This document shows, piece by piece, positions 34,477 through 44,811 of a stretch of 54,904 bases of DNA; position 1 is the first letter of the stretch, and every line of letters begins with the position of its first letter. Below the pieces are notes generated by a model that was not told the DNA's origin, did not search any database, and saw only the letters and a program-made list of their open reading frames with translations. The translations under genes were made by a program, and so were the position numbers. Source of the DNA: Prochlorococcus sp. AG-409-A19 (lineage in GTDB: Bacteria; Cyanobacteriota; Cyanobacteriia; PCC-6307; Cyanobiaceae); assembly GCA_003216155.1 (NCBI GenBank), contig QCJH01000010.1:1-54904 (forward strand), given 5' to 3'.

Positions 34477-36279
34477 ATGGATTCTCAAAAAAGGAAAAAA
34501 AAGAGCTCACTCAAAAGGCTTCTCAACAATCTTGAGAATCAAAACAAACTAATAATTGCAGCTTCAAGTTGCTCAATCCTAAACAAGCTTTTTGATCTTG
34601 CACCACCAGTTCTGATTGGCCTAGCAGTAGATGTAGTTGTTGAAGAACAATCTTCTTGGGTTTCAAAGCTGGGTTTTAAAACCATTCCAGAGCAATTAGC
34701 GCTACTAGCTCTGCTTTCATTATTAATTTGGACTGCCGAATCGTTATTTGAATACTTATACGGTTTCTTATGGAGGAATCTAGCTCAAACAACTCAACAT
34801 ACTTTGCGAATCAAGGCATATAAGCACCTGCAAAATCTTGAAATGTCATTCTTTGAAGAAGATAGTACTGGCAGACTAATGACCATACTTAATGATGACA
34901 TTAATCAATTAGAAAGGTTTCTCGATCACGGTGCGAATCAGATCCTACAACTAATTATTACTGTACTCCTTGTAGGTGGAGCAATGGCCATAATTGCTCC
35001 AGGAATAGCATTCATTTCCTTTATTCCTATACCATTAATCTTATTTGGATCTATAAATTTCCAGAGACGTCTTGCGCCTCGCTATAAAGAAGTTAGAGAA
35101 AAAGCCGGGGATATTGCATCTTTGCTAAGTAATAATCTAGGAGGAATACTCACAATCAAGAGTTTTGCCACAGAATCCTGGGAGTTGAAACGTCTAAAAG
35201 CAGAAAGTGATTCATATCGTCGAAGTAATAGAAAAGCCATAAGGCTATCTGCAGCTTTTATACCTTTAATCCGTTTCGCAATACTATTTGCCTTTATTGC
35301 AATACTAGTTTTAGGAGGGTTACAAACATGGAAAGGTCAGCTTGCAGTTGGTAGCTATAGCTTCCTAGTTTTTATAACTCAAAGGCTACTTTGGCCCTTA
35401 ACAACATTGGGGCATACCCTTGATGAATATCAAAGGTCAATGGCATCTACAAATAGAGTTCTAGATCTAATCGATACACCTATAACAATAGAAAGCGGAG
35501 AACAAAGAATTGATCCAACAAAGACGAAAGGATCACTTAAGTTTGAAGCAGTAAATTTCAATTACAACTCAAGACCCACTTTACTAGAGAATTTCAATCT
35601 AGATATACCAGCTGGTTGCAATATAGGAATTGTTGGAGCAACTGGCTCAGGCAAAAGCACACTTATTAAATTACTACTAAGGCTTTACCCTTTAACATCA
35701 GGCAAAATCCTTATTGATGGTCATCCCATTGAGACGTTGTCTCTAAAGGACCTAAGAAGTTGCATTTCGCTTGTAAGCCAAGATACATATCTTTTTCATG
35801 GCTCTGTAATTGATAATATTGCCTATGGCCTTGACAAGATCAAGTCAAAAGAAGTCTACGATGCTATAACTCTATCTGAGGCCTCAGAGTTTATCAAAGA
35901 ACTTCCAGAAGGCATAAATACAATAGTTGGAGAGAGGGGACAAAGACTTTCAGGAGGACAACGTCAAAGAATTGCACTTGCGCGTGCAATTTTAAAGCAA
36001 GCTCCAATACTTATTCTTGACGAGGCGACTGCATCAGTAGATAATGAAACTGAAGCAGCAATTCAACGTTCAATAAGAAAGGTCACCGAAAACAGAACAA
36101 CGATTGTAATAGCTCACAGATTAAGCACTGTTAGATATTTAGATCATATTATTGTTTTAAGCAAAGGTAAGATTGTAGAGCAAGGCAATCACGAACAATT
36201 ATTAGGCCTTTCAGGAAGATATGCTCATCTTTGGAAAATACAAACAGGAATACTTGTAGAAAGAAGCGATAGTCAATAA
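34477..36279 (+). CDS. ABC exporter, fused membrane and ATPase domains (MsbA-like)
   Basis: A 600-residue product. Six-helix exporter region in the first ~330 residues, ATPase in the last ~240: Walker A GATGSGKST, signature LSGGQRQRIALARA, Walker B ILILDEATASVDNETE, H-loop IAHRLSTV. A half-transporter that must dimerise. The substrate is not predictable (lipid, peptide or drug). Start ATG at 34477, separated from the small basic gene by a 130-base divergent gap. Confidence 0.95.
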   Translation: MDSQKRKKKSSLKRLLNNLENQNKLIIAASSCSILNKLFDLAPPVLIGLAVDVVVEEQSSWVSKLGFKTIPEQLALLALLSLLIWTAESLFEYLYGFLWRNLAQTTQHTLRIKAYKHLQNLEMSFFEEDSTGRLMTILNDDINQLERFLDHGANQILQLIITVLLVGGAMAIIAPGIAFISFIPIPLILFGSINFQRRLAPRYKEVREKAGDIASLLSNNLGGILTIKSFATESWELKRLKAESDSYRRSNRKAIRLSAAFIPLIRFAILFAFIAILVLGGLQTWKGQLAVGSYSFLVFITQRLLWPLTTLGHTLDEYQRSMASTNRVLDLIDTPITIESGEQRIDPTKTKGSLKFEAVNFNYNSRPTLLENFNLDIPAGCNIGIVGATGSGKSTLIKLLLRLYPLTSGKILIDGHPIETLSLKDLRSCISLVSQDTYLFHGSVIDNIAYGLDKIKSKEVYDAITLSEASEFIKELPEGINTIVGERGQRLSGGQRQRIALARAILKQAPILILDEATASVDNETEAAIQRSIRKVTENRTTIVIAHRLSTVRYLDHIIVLSKGKIVEQGNHEQLLGLSGRYAHLWKIQTGILVERSDSQ

Positions 36280-36324
36280 AGAAGAACTAAATAGAAAACA
36301 AGATATATTCTCTTGGTTTTAAGT

Positions 36325-36882
36325 TCATATCAAGAATACGAATGATTTAACAACTTGCTCAAATATGCCTTTGACTTTAGGCCATCTAATCTCATTTGTA
36401 CTTGTAGCAAGAGTATAAAGATAACCCCTATCTAAAACTACAGTGGCCAATTCATGTCTTTCTCTATCAGATAAATGTAAAATGTATTCAAGGTCATAAT
36501 AAACATGACCAGATCGTTCTCTCTGTTCTGCAGACAATAAGTCAGCATTTCTTCCCGTCCCTTCAGGAGCTATTACCTCATTCATTAACCTACTTCCAAC
36601 TTCTATAGGGCTCCCAAGTTCCGTAAGGTCGGCAGTGGAAACATCCAATTGAGAAACTACGAGGCTAAGGGTTTCATCACTATTTATAAGGTCATGAAAA
36701 ACGACCTGAGGGCCATTGCTAACAGCGACTCTTGACCACCCAGCTGGGTAAAGGAAAGCATAACGACCATCACTGCTTTGAAAAGTATTCATACCAGCTG
36801 AAGAGCTGCTGCATGCCGTAAGCACAACAACTAGTAACAAGGCAAAAGTCGCACGGATTGAAGAACGTACTCTTTCCATCAT
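36325..36882 (-). CDS. PsbP-family (CyanoP) lipoprotein
   Basis: A 185-residue product. Signal peptide with lipobox VVLTAC (Cys23), so a lipid-anchored lumenal or periplasmic protein. The mature part has the PsbP fold: SSDGRYAFLYPAGW, GPQVVFHDLINSDETLSLVVS, VIAPEGTGRNADLL, and YTLATSTNEIRW near the end. CyanoP assists photosystem II assembly or stability. The start ATG ATG is at 36882. It faces the ABC exporter and is divergent from recR. Confidence 0.93.
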   Translation of the reverse strand: MMERVRSSIRATFALLLVVVLTACSSSSAGMNTFQSSDGRYAFLYPAGWSRVAVSNGPQVVFHDLINSDETLSLVVSQLDVSTADLTELGSPIEVGSRLMNEVIAPEGTGRNADLLSAEQRERSGHVYYDLEYILHLSDRERHELATVVLDRGYLYTLATSTNEIRWPKVKGIFEQVVKSFVFLI

Positions 36883-36980
36883 TAATAAAGGCCTAGACCT
36901 TTAAGCATTCTGCCGGAGCTTTGCACTTAATGATCAACAGTGTCAGATATGCCTAGATTTCTTGAATCTGCAACAAACCA

Positions 36981-37577
36981 CTGAGCGGCTTTACCAGACC
37001 ACTAGCCAACCTAATAGACCAATTTGAACAACTCCCTGGAATTGGTCCAAGATCAGCGCAACGGCTTGCTTTACATATCTTGCGACAACCACATGAACGA
37101 ATTAAAAATTTTGCTGATGCACTGCTTTCAGCAAAAAACCAGGTTGGAGAATGTCAGGAGTGTTACCACCTCAGTGCTGATCCAATTTGTGAGATTTGCA
37201 GCAATGTGATGCGTGAAAGAAATTTGATCTGTGTCGTAGCCGATTCTCGTGATCTTCTAGCCCTAGAAAGAACTCGTGAATACAAAGGTAATTATCATGT
37301 TCTTGGTGGACTTATTTCTCCCATGGATGGAATTGGCCCTGAACTACTGAATATCTCAAGCCTAGTCAAACGTGTTGACCAAATGAAAGTCAAAGAAGTA
37401 ATACTGGCACTAACCCCAAGCGTGGAGGGGGACACAACAAGCCTTTATCTTGCTCGACTTCTTGCACCATTCACCAACGTAACTCGTATTGCCTACGGAC
37501 TTCCCGTTGGCAGTGAGTTGGAATACGCAGATGAAGTCACCCTTTCACGCGCGCTCGAAGGACGAAGAGCTATGTAA
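36981..37577 (+). CDS. recR: RecR recombination mediator
   Basis: The frame begins with the RecR N-terminus ([31 protein letters not shown]), zinc finger [16 protein letters not shown], and Toprim [12 protein letters not shown] with VEGDTTS. RecR helps load RecA at gaps. The frame is open back to a stop at 36963, but it has no ATG, GTG or TTG before residue ~34. A CTG at 36981 gives the expected 198-residue length and the usual N-terminus. An internal TTG (37080) would cut off the HhH region. lipA begins 17 bases downstream. Identity is sure; the start codon is inferred. Confidence 0.9.
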   Translation: MSGFTRPLANLIDQFEQLPGIGPRSAQRLALHILRQPHERIKNFADALLSAKNQVGECQECYHLSADPICEICSNVMRERNLICVVADSRDLLALERTREYKGNYHVLGGLISPMDGIGPELLNISSLVKRVDQMKVKEVILALTPSVEGDTTSLYLARLLAPFTNVTRIAYGLPVGSELEYADEVTLSRALEGRRAM

Positions 37578-37594
37578 TTGCTCTACGTTTTCTA

Positions 37595-38521
37595 ATGCAC
37601 ATGCCTAAAGGACCAAAAAAAACTGTTTACTCAAACATTCCTCCTAAGGAACGTCTACCTAAATGGCTTAGCAAACCAATTGGCAAAGCCTCTGAATTAG
37701 AGAAAGTACAACGCCTAATAAAAGAAACTAGGCTACATACAATTTGCGAAGAGGGACGTTGTCCCAATCGAGGAGAATGCTACGGGTCAGGTACAGCGAC
37801 CTTCTTACTCGGAGGGCCAATTTGCACCAGGAGTTGTGCATTTTGTCAAGTCAAAAAAGGGGAAAAACCACTTGACATCGATCCTAATGAAGCATTACGT
37901 GTAGCTGAAGCGGTTCAAAAATTAAACCTACGTTACGTAGTCCTTACCTCAGTTGCTCGAGATGATCTGCCAGACCATGGTGCAAGTCTCTTTACAAATA
38001 CCATGCGTGCAATTCGTGAGCTAAACAAATCGATAGCTATTGAAGTACTAACACCAGATTTCTGGGGTGGTGATACTGATTTATCTAAAGCAAAACAAAG
38101 CCAAATAGATCGATTAAAAAAAATACTAAAAGCTAAGCCAATATGCTTCAACCACAATCTAGAAACAGTGAGAAGATTACAAGCAGAAGTAAGGCGAGGT
38201 GCAACTTATAAAAGGTCCTTAGAACTGCTAAAAGCTGCAAAAACTTATTCTCCAGAGATACCTACCAAATCAGGACTAATGCTGGGTCTTGGAGAAGAGC
38301 CTGAAGAAATCATACAAACACTTAAAGATCTAAGGGATGTAAATTGTGAACGAATAACCATTGGCCAATATCTAAGACCATCATTAGCTCACATACCAGT
38401 TCAACGTTACTGGCAACCTGAAGACTTTGAATACTTTGGTGAGTTTGCTAAGTCCCTTGGGTTTAAAAAAGTGAATAGTGGACCTCTAATTAGAAGTAGT
38501 TATCATGCTGATAGCAAATAA
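37595..38521 (+). CDS. lipA: lipoyl synthase
   Basis: A 308-residue product. Radical-SAM [4Fe-4S] site [14 protein letters not shown], plus the auxiliary cluster [13 protein letters not shown]. It inserts two sulfurs into octanoyl-protein to make lipoate. Starts 17 bases after recR, so probably cotranscribed. Ends 6 bases from the convergent GNAT-like gene. An in-frame ATG three codons in (MPKGPK) is a second possible start. Confidence 0.97.
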   Translation: MHMPKGPKKTVYSNIPPKERLPKWLSKPIGKASELEKVQRLIKETRLHTICEEGRCPNRGECYGSGTATFLLGGPICTRSCAFCQVKKGEKPLDIDPNEALRVAEAVQKLNLRYVVLTSVARDDLPDHGASLFTNTMRAIRELNKSIAIEVLTPDFWGGDTDLSKAKQSQIDRLKKILKAKPICFNHNLETVRRLQAEVRRGATYKRSLELLKAAKTYSPEIPTKSGLMLGLGEEPEEIIQTLKDLRDVNCERITIGQYLRPSLAHIPVQRYWQPEDFEYFGEFAKSLGFKKVNSGPLIRSSYHADSK

Positions 38522-38527
38522 ATAACA

Positions 38528-39037
38528 TCAAACAAATCGAAAAGAGGCCTCCCAAAGTCGACAACTATTTTCAAATACCTCCTTACAATTACCTTTCATC
38601 AAGACACCTGCTCCCCCCCATACAATTCGTAAAGGCAAGTCTAAAGGAGATCCTCCTACCTCTCTAACAGAATGAAATCCTCTCTGTTTAAAATAACGAA
38701 CAAGAAGTGAATGGCGATGGTCTTCATCTCGTATAGCAAGCAATCTTGCTTCTCTACAAGGTGTAGCCTCCATAGCCCAAGCCATAGTTGCCGCCCATAT
38801 GAGATGACCTACACCAGGAAATGCTTCTGGGTGAACCTGCATAGTATCTAATTGAAGTCCATTTTTTCCTGCATAAGCCCAGGCCTTTAATTCTCCTAGA
38901 AGCTTGACTCTGTCATCATTAATCGGCTGAGCTACAACCAATCTTAAAGTCCATAAATTAAGTGGCCTCCTAACTTGTAAGCGAAGTAAAAGATCTCTAC
39001 TAGAAGCCTGCTTTTCTAAATCAATCAAGGTAGTCAT
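38528..39037 (-). CDS. GNAT-like acetyltransferase, substrate unknown
   Basis: A 169-residue product. The middle resembles the acetyl-CoA region of GNAT proteins: MQVHPEAFPGVGHLIWAATMAWAME, then LLAIRDEDHRHSLLVRYFKQRGFHSV. Not a textbook R/QxxGxG/A, so the assignment is moderate. It is last in the minus-strand operon, overlapping trhO by 4 bases (ATGA). Confidence 0.6.
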   Translation of the reverse strand: MTTLIDLEKQASSRDLLLRLQVRRPLNLWTLRLVVAQPINDDRVKLLGELKAWAYAGKNGLQLDTMQVHPEAFPGVGHLIWAATMAWAMEATPCREARLLAIRDEDHRHSLLVRYFKQRGFHSVREVGGSPLDLPLRIVWGGAGVLMKGNCKEVFENSCRLWEASFRFV

Positions 39038-40005
39038 TTGGAACTTTTCTGTATTGACGAGACCTGATTCTTATTAAATCCAGAACCATCTAACTGACGC
39101 TGTCTTTCAGCGAAGCGAAGTCTATCCTGGTCGCTAAAGTGATCTTTACAATTGTGACACTGAACTCCAAGGATATAGCTATTTTCTTCTAAATCTTGTG
39201 GTGAAAGTGGCAAGCCACATGCGTAACAAAGCACATGCATCCCAGGCTGAAGATCATGATTCAAAGCCACCCTCTGATCAAAAACAAAACACTCCCCTTT
39301 CCAAAGACTTTCTTGTTGTGGAACCTCTTCTAAATATCGAAGGATACCTCCATAAAGATGATATACATCATCAAAACCCCTATCCTTCAAATAAGAAGTC
39401 GCTTTTTCACATCTAATTCCACCTGTGCAAAAAAGAGCAATTCGTTTAGGAGCTCTCTCTCTAACAAGAGGTACCAGGTTGTCATCAACCCATTGGGGGA
39501 ATTCACTAAAAGTTTTAGTTTGAGGGTTCAAAGCTCCTTCAAAACTACCTATCGCCACTTCATAATCATTCCGAGTATCAATAACAAGAGTATCTTCTTC
39601 CTCAATTAAATCATTCCAATTATCGGGACTAACATAAGTTCCAACGGTACTTCTAGGGTTCACATTTGGGATTCCCATAGTTACAATCTCTTTCTTACGG
39701 CGAATTTTTAACCGCCGAAAGACTTGGGTAGATGTCCAACTAAACTTCACCTCCAGAGGTCCTTCAGATAAGGCATTATTTAAACTCTCAAGTAAATCAG
39801 CAACTCCATTAACCGATCCACAAATTGTTCCATTAACACCTTCTGATGCAATCAAAACCGTCCCCATTAATTGATTGGTGTGACCAATCAACTGCAGTCC
39901 CTCTAGTAAAAAACTAATATTTTCTTCTGTTAGAGGCGTAAATGAATAAAAAGCTGCTACCTGATAACAGTCTTTAGAAGAATCATAACTAAACTTTGTT
40001 TTCAA
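39034..40005 (-). CDS. trhO: TrhO, rhodanese-related tRNA uridine(34) hydroxylase
   Basis: A 323-residue product. N-terminal acylphosphatase-like part, rhodanese loop with catalytic Cys ([14 protein letters not shown]), and a C-terminal Cys-rich stretch ([18 protein letters not shown]). TrhO makes 5-hydroxyuridine at position 34 of tRNA, at the start of the ho5U/cmo5U pathway, using O2. It overlaps bioB by 4 bases and the GNAT-like gene by 4 bases, a tight operon. Start ATG at 40005. Confidence 0.95.
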   Translation of the reverse strand: MKTKFSYDSSKDCYQVAAFYSFTPLTEENISFLLEGLQLIGHTNQLMGTVLIASEGVNGTICGSVNGVADLLESLNNALSEGPLEVKFSWTSTQVFRRLKIRRKKEIVTMGIPNVNPRSTVGTYVSPDNWNDLIEEEDTLVIDTRNDYEVAIGSFEGALNPQTKTFSEFPQWVDDNLVPLVRERAPKRIALFCTGGIRCEKATSYLKDRGFDDVYHLYGGILRYLEEVPQQESLWKGECFVFDQRVALNHDLQPGMHVLCYACGLPLSPQDLEENSYILGVQCHNCKDHFSDQDRLRFAERQRQLDGSGFNKNQVSSIQKSSK

Positions 40006-41000
40006 GAGTCAAACTCCCAACTAACTTTAACGCCTGCTTCTGCCAGTAACTTACGATCAGACTCAACATCCGGATTTCCTGTTGTAAGTAATTTATCGCC
40101 ATAAAATATTGAGTCAGCGCCTGCCTGTAGACAAAGGATCTGGGCTTCCCTACCAAGCTGTTCCCTACCAGCACTTAAACGCACCTTACTAGTAGGCATG
40201 ATTATCCTTGCCGTCGCAATCATACGTACAAGTTCAAGAGGGTCGACAATTTGGCGATTTTCCAACGCCGTCCCCTCAACTGCCACCAAAGCATTAATTG
40301 GAACACTTTCCGGGTGCGGGTCAAGATTGGCTAATACCATCAAAAGTGAAGCCCGGTCAATCAAAGACTCACCCATCCCAATAATCCCCCCACAACAAAG
40401 AGTTATCCCAGCAGAACGAACCCTTTGCAAGGTCTCAAGTCTCTCCTGATAGGTCCGAGTAGAGATTATGTTTCCATAATATTCAGGACTGGTATCAAGA
40501 TTATGGTTATAAGCAGTTAAGCCTGCTTCTGCCAAACGGCAGGCCTGTTGATCAGTAAGCATTCCAGCCGTAACACAAGCCTCAAGCCCTAACTCACGAA
40601 CTCCTCGAACCATTTCAAGCATGGAGTCAAAAGGAGTTCCATCACGAATTTCCCTCCAAGCCCAACCCATACAAAAACGATCTGCCCCTGCGTCTTTTGC
40701 AGCCTTTGCAGTATCTAATACTGACTGAACTTCTAGATTCGGTTGACCTGAAATATCACTTGTATTGTGCATCGACTGTGGACAATATGCACAATCTTCT
40801 TCGCAAGCACCTGTCTTAACACTTAGAAGGGAAGCAAGTTGAACACGGTATCCAGGATTAAAAGCTCGATGTACATTCTGAGCCTTCCAGAGCAAATCCA
40901 TTAGAGGCAATTCCAAAAGTTCTTTTATCTCATCCACTCCCCAATCGTGCCGATGATTGAGCAATTCAGGAGCTACAGCCTTGGAATCAAGCAAAGTCAT
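40002..41000 (-). CDS. bioB: biotin synthase
   Basis: A 332-residue product. Radical-SAM site [11 protein letters not shown], then [36 protein letters not shown] and the GGIIGMGES region; the later Arg and Cys of the [2Fe-2S] site are present ([12 protein letters not shown]). BioB inserts sulfur into dethiobiotin. Start ATG at 41000, 20 bases after uppS ends. The frame downstream overlaps trhO by 4 bases. Confidence 0.97.
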   Translation of the reverse strand: MTLLDSKAVAPELLNHRHDWGVDEIKELLELPLMDLLWKAQNVHRAFNPGYRVQLASLLSVKTGACEEDCAYCPQSMHNTSDISGQPNLEVQSVLDTAKAAKDAGADRFCMGWAWREIRDGTPFDSMLEMVRGVRELGLEACVTAGMLTDQQACRLAEAGLTAYNHNLDTSPEYYGNIISTRTYQERLETLQRVRSAGITLCCGGIIGMGESLIDRASLLMVLANLDPHPESVPINALVAVEGTALENRQIVDPLELVRMIATARIIMPTSKVRLSAGREQLGREAQILCLQAGADSIFYGDKLLTTGNPDVESDRKLLAEAGVKVSWEFDS

Positions 41001-41020
41001 GAGAAAAAAACAGCCTTAAG

Positions 41021-41818
41021 TCAATTTCCTAATTGATCCGCTGAAATCGGATCTAAACCGCCAAAACGGCGGCATCTTGTCTGATAATCAAACAAAGCAT
41101 TTAAAAGCGCCACCTCATCAAAATCAGGCCAAAGTACATCTGTGACATAGATCTCTGCATAAGCCAATTGCCAAAGTAAGAAATTACTAATTCTCCTTTC
41201 ACCACTAGTGCGAATAAGCAAATCAGGATCTACTTCACCTGCTGTAAAAAGTTCAGCAGAGAAACTATTCTCATCAATAAGTGATGGATCAAGATCACCT
41301 TTGACTGACCGTTCTGCTAACTTCTGAGCTGCTAAAACCAGTTCACGCCTGCCACCATAGTTTGTACAAACGTTGAAATGAATGCCACTGTTACTTCTTG
41401 TACGTTCTGTTGCCTCAGCTATCAAATCTTGCAATCGATTTGGAAGAGCTTGAAGATCTCCAAGAAAGCGAATTCTAACTTGTTCCTGCTCAAGTGATTC
41501 CAATTCCCTCTGAAGAACGCGCTCAAAAAGTGTCATCAGGAAGTTCACCTCATCACCTGGTCTAGACCAATTCTCTGTAGAGAAGGCATATGCAGTTAAT
41601 GCTCTTATCCCCCAATTACTACAAAGGCGCAAAGTTGTTTTAAGAGCTTCTACACCAGCCCTATGTCCCATAACCCTTGGTAACCCCCTTGCTTTAGCCC
41701 AGCGACCATTACCATCCATAATCACAGCAAGATGGGCCGGCAATCCATCAGGATCCAAACCTCTAGGGCAATTACAAGCCTTTGACGGATCAGAAGTTAT
41801 GGCCGAATGGCGGCTCAC
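41021..41818 (-). CDS. uppS: UppS, undecaprenyl diphosphate synthase
   Basis: A 265-residue product. Catalytic loop [17 protein letters not shown] with the key Asp, [15 protein letters not shown]-type loop ([12 protein letters not shown]), and the C-terminal [15 protein letters not shown]. It makes the C55 lipid carrier for peptidoglycan and glycans. The ~25-residue N-terminal extension has several Cys. Its ATG overlaps the cdaA stop by 4 bases. Confidence 0.96.
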   Translation of the reverse strand: MSRHSAITSDPSKACNCPRGLDPDGLPAHLAVIMDGNGRWAKARGLPRVMGHRAGVEALKTTLRLCSNWGIRALTAYAFSTENWSRPGDEVNFLMTLFERVLQRELESLEQEQVRIRFLGDLQALPNRLQDLIAEATERTRSNSGIHFNVCTNYGGRRELVLAAQKLAERSVKGDLDPSLIDENSFSAELFTAGEVDPDLLIRTSGERRISNFLLWQLAYAEIYVTDVLWPDFDEVALLNALFDYQTRCRRFGGLDPISADQLGN

Positions 41819-42693
41819 TTTGAAGATTCCTTGGTAGGAGTAACAACGGTAGCCCTTGAAAGAGGCTGCTGGTCTAATGGAGTAGAAGTTGTTTTAGATG
41901 CACTAACTGGTGATTTAGCAACTGACGTACCCAGTAAATCATTTAGCAAATCTAATAAGCGACTGCTGGTTATAGGACGTTCAAGCCTTCCCTGATTGGC
42001 TAATGAAAGTGTGCCCGTTTCCTCAGATACAACAACACAAATACAACGATCAAAGCGTTCAGTTATGCCCAAAGCTGCAAGATGACGAGTCCCATATCGA
42101 CTTATACCTTGCCTTGATAAGGGAAGAATCACGCCAGCAGAAACTATTCGATTCCCTTTAATGAGGACAGCCCCATCATGTAGAGGTGTATCTGAAGCAA
42201 AGAGATTCAAAAGCAATTCACTGCTTAACTGAGCATCAATAGGAACACCTGGATAGAGGAAATCCTCTGGACGCAAATCACTCCCCATATCCACAACAAC
42301 AAGAGCACCTCGACGAGACTGAGACAACTTCCCTGCTGCTTCAGTCAATTGACTGATAGTACTTGCATTTGCACGAAATTCTTTTTGAGAATTACCCAAT
42401 AAGGCCGCTAAGCGTCCAGTCCCAAGCAATTCCATTAGCCTCCTTAGTTCACCTTGCCAAAGAATTGCCAAAGAAAGTGAGCATGCCAATACCAAAGCAT
42501 CTACAAGTTTTGAAGTCAGCGGCAGACTTTTAAACCTTTGAACAAACCAAGCAAGGGAAACTAAAAACAAGTATCCCCTTAAAAGCCAAAGTGTTCTAGG
42601 TTCCTTAACTCTTGATACAAGTAAAGCCCCAAAGCCAGTGGCAAATAAAATATCTAAAAGCAGGCGCGAATCTACGAGCCCCCACAACGTCAC
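41815..42693 (-). CDS. cdaA: CdaA-type diadenylate cyclase (c-di-AMP synthase)
   Basis: A 292-residue product. Three N-terminal membrane helices (about residues 8-85), then the DAC domain with [21 protein letters not shown] and [15 protein letters not shown]. This class joins two ATP into c-di-AMP, a regulator of potassium transport and osmotic/wall balance. The C-terminal ~50 residues are Ser/Thr/Pro-rich. It sits between lysA (27 bases upstream) and uppS (4-base overlap). No CdaR/YbbR gene lies beside it. Confidence 0.94.
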   Translation of the reverse strand: MTLWGLVDSRLLLDILFATGFGALLVSRVKEPRTLWLLRGYLFLVSLAWFVQRFKSLPLTSKLVDALVLACSLSLAILWQGELRRLMELLGTGRLAALLGNSQKEFRANASTISQLTEAAGKLSQSRRGALVVVDMGSDLRPEDFLYPGVPIDAQLSSELLLNLFASDTPLHDGAVLIKGNRIVSAGVILPLSRQGISRYGTRHLAALGITERFDRCICVVVSEETGTLSLANQGRLERPITSSRLLDLLNDLLGTSVAKSPVSASKTTSTPLDQQPLSRATVVTPTKESSK

Positions 42694-42720
42694 CTTGCTC
42701 CCCTTATTTACTTGCCAAGC

Positions 42721-44082
42721 CTAACGCCAGAACCTCTCTGGGAGAACATCAAATCTCAAAAGATCTTCTGGACTTTCTCTACGCTGTATTAATTCGGACT
42801 CCCCATTGTTGACAAGAACCCCTGCAGGACGGGGGATTCTATTGTAATTAGAACTCATAGATGAATTGTATGCACCTGTAGAAAAAACAACCAAAACCTC
42901 TCCACTCTTGGTAACAGGTAAAGCCAAATCCTTGAGCAATAGGTCACCAGATTCGCAATGTTTACCTGCAAGAGTGATTATTTCGTCAGGCTTTTCCAAA
43001 GGACGGTCAGCCAAACAAGCTGTATACAAGGACTGATATGTAATAGGACGAGGATTGTCACTCATTCCCCCATCAACTGAAAGATACGTTTTTAATCCTG
43101 GAATATTCTTACGTGATCCAAGACTATAAAGGGTAATCCCAGCAGTTCCAACAAGTGATCGACCTGGTTCACAAATCAACCTTGGCAATTCAAGCTTCCT
43201 TAGACGACATGCCTCAGTAAGTGCCTCAGCAACAGCTTTGACCCAGCTATCAATGGATGGAGGGTCATCGGAAGAAACATATCTGATTCCCAGTCCACCG
43301 CCAATATTTAAATCCTCAATATTATGTCCAATACTTCTTGCTAATTGAAGAGCATCTGTCATAACACCCGCTAGATCTTGATGTGGCTCCAACTCAAAAA
43401 TCTGAGAACCAATATGTGCATGAAGTCCTTTTAGGTCTGCCCAGGTCGATCCTTTTAACTGGTGCAAGACTGGCTCTAATTGATCGGGATCAAATCCAAA
43501 CTTGCTATCGAGGTGTCCAGTTCTTATGTACTCATGAGTATGGCACTCAATTCCAGGTGTAAAACGCAACATCAACCTTGCTGGAGATGATCCTGCTGGA
43601 ATCATCTCCTCTAATCGATATAAATCATGCTGATTATCAACAACAATCGTTACTTTGTTCTGATATGCAAGGAACAATTCTTCATCTGATTTGTTGTTGC
43701 CATGCAACACAATGTTTTCTCCTGAAACACCTCCTTGCAAAGCAGCTATCAACTCTCCAGCTGAAACAGCATCTAGACCCAAACCTTCCGAAGAAATTAA
43801 GCTACTCATTAATAAAGAGCTATTAGCCTTTGATGCATAAACAGGCAGAGAAGGACCACCGTAATAACGCTTCAAAGAGTTGCGATAGGCAACACAAGCA
43901 GTCCTTAAAGTCATCTCATCGAGAACATAAAGAGGCGTTCCATACTTCTCAGCTAATTCACTGAGCAGGCACCCACCGACGATTAATCGGCCATGTTCGT
44001 CAACCTCAGTTGTTATTGGGGCTAGGTTTCGGTTAGGGCTCAATAGATCCCTATCAAGTTCATATGGACTGATGGTGACCAT
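42721..44082 (-). CDS. lysA: diaminopimelate decarboxylase
   Basis: A 453-residue product of family length. PLP lysine in PVYASKANSS, HGNNKSDEEL, LNIGGGLGIRY, EPGRSLVG, and the C-terminal substrate loop CESGD. It converts meso-diaminopimelate to lysine and so competes with peptidoglycan for the same precursor. First gene of the operon lysA-cdaA-uppS-bioB-trhO-GNAT. Divergent from rimI (66 bases). Confidence 0.97.
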   Translation of the reverse strand: MVTISPYELDRDLLSPNRNLAPITTEVDEHGRLIVGGCLLSELAEKYGTPLYVLDEMTLRTACVAYRNSLKRYYGGPSLPVYASKANSSLLMSSLISSEGLGLDAVSAGELIAALQGGVSGENIVLHGNNKSDEELFLAYQNKVTIVVDNQHDLYRLEEMIPAGSSPARLMLRFTPGIECHTHEYIRTGHLDSKFGFDPDQLEPVLHQLKGSTWADLKGLHAHIGSQIFELEPHQDLAGVMTDALQLARSIGHNIEDLNIGGGLGIRYVSSDDPPSIDSWVKAVAEALTEACRLRKLELPRLICEPGRSLVGTAGITLYSLGSRKNIPGLKTYLSVDGGMSDNPRPITYQSLYTACLADRPLEKPDEIITLAGKHCESGDLLLKDLALPVTKSGEVLVVFSTGAYNSSMSSNYNRIPRPAGVLVNNGESELIQRRESPEDLLRFDVLPERFWR

Positions 44083-44148
44083 AAAGAAAAAATCGAAACG
44101 TACTAAAAAGTCAATTTAGGAAGCCATTCCCTCTAAGGAAGTAATGCC

Positions 44149-44625
44149 ATGGACAAATCAAATATCAAGACAAGCCTCAATTCTATAAATGTAGTTCGAA
44201 TTGAACAGATCCATTTAAGTGCCTGTATAAAACTAGACAAGATTGCATTGAATGGGCTTTGGACGAAGCAGCAATGGGAAAAGGAAATAAGTGATCCTCG
44301 GCGCATATGCCTTGGAGTTCTTTCATCGACAAAACTAATAGCAATCGCCTGTGGGTGGTTAATTGTGGATGAATTTCATCTAACAGCAGTAGCTGTCCAC
44401 CCTAGACATAGAAGAAAAGGTGTGGCAGAAAGAATTTTATCTGTTCTCCTTGACAAGGCAATTCAAGCTGGGGCATCAAAAGCAACCCTTGAAGTCAGCA
44501 ACAAAAACATTGCGGCGATAGAGCTATATAAGAAATTTGGATTTAAAACAGCTGGTTCTAGAACTGCCTACTACAAAAATGGCAGCAATGCATTGATTCA
44601 ATGGCGCCATTTGATCAAGAACTGA
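44149..44625 (+). CDS. rimI: RimI-like ribosomal protein N-acetyltransferase
   Basis: A 158-residue product. GNAT core with acetyl-CoA loop VHPRHRRKGVAERIL, then LEVSNKNIAAIELYKKFGF, typical of RimI (acetylates the N-terminus of ribosomal protein bS18). Start ATG at 44149. Gap of ~190 bases before clpC contains its 3' end and the clpC promoter. Confidence 0.9.
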   Translation: MDKSNIKTSLNSINVVRIEQIHLSACIKLDKIALNGLWTKQQWEKEISDPRRICLGVLSSTKLIAIACGWLIVDEFHLTAVAVHPRHRRKGVAERILSVLLDKAIQAGASKATLEVSNKNIAAIELYKKFGFKTAGSRTAYYKNGSNALIQWRHLIKN

Positions 44626-44811
44626 CAAGGAAACCCTTTTGTTCGGGTTACCGTCCTGAAAGCATAAAAGAACCGTACATCTTTACAACTTCATTATTAC
44701 TTTTTATCCTTAGCAATCAAGTTCAGGAAAGGGATATGAACGAAAAAAGCCAGCCCCCACATTCGCTTCGTAATCCTGATAAGTTAGAAACAGGTGCACG
44801 TGGCCTTGACC

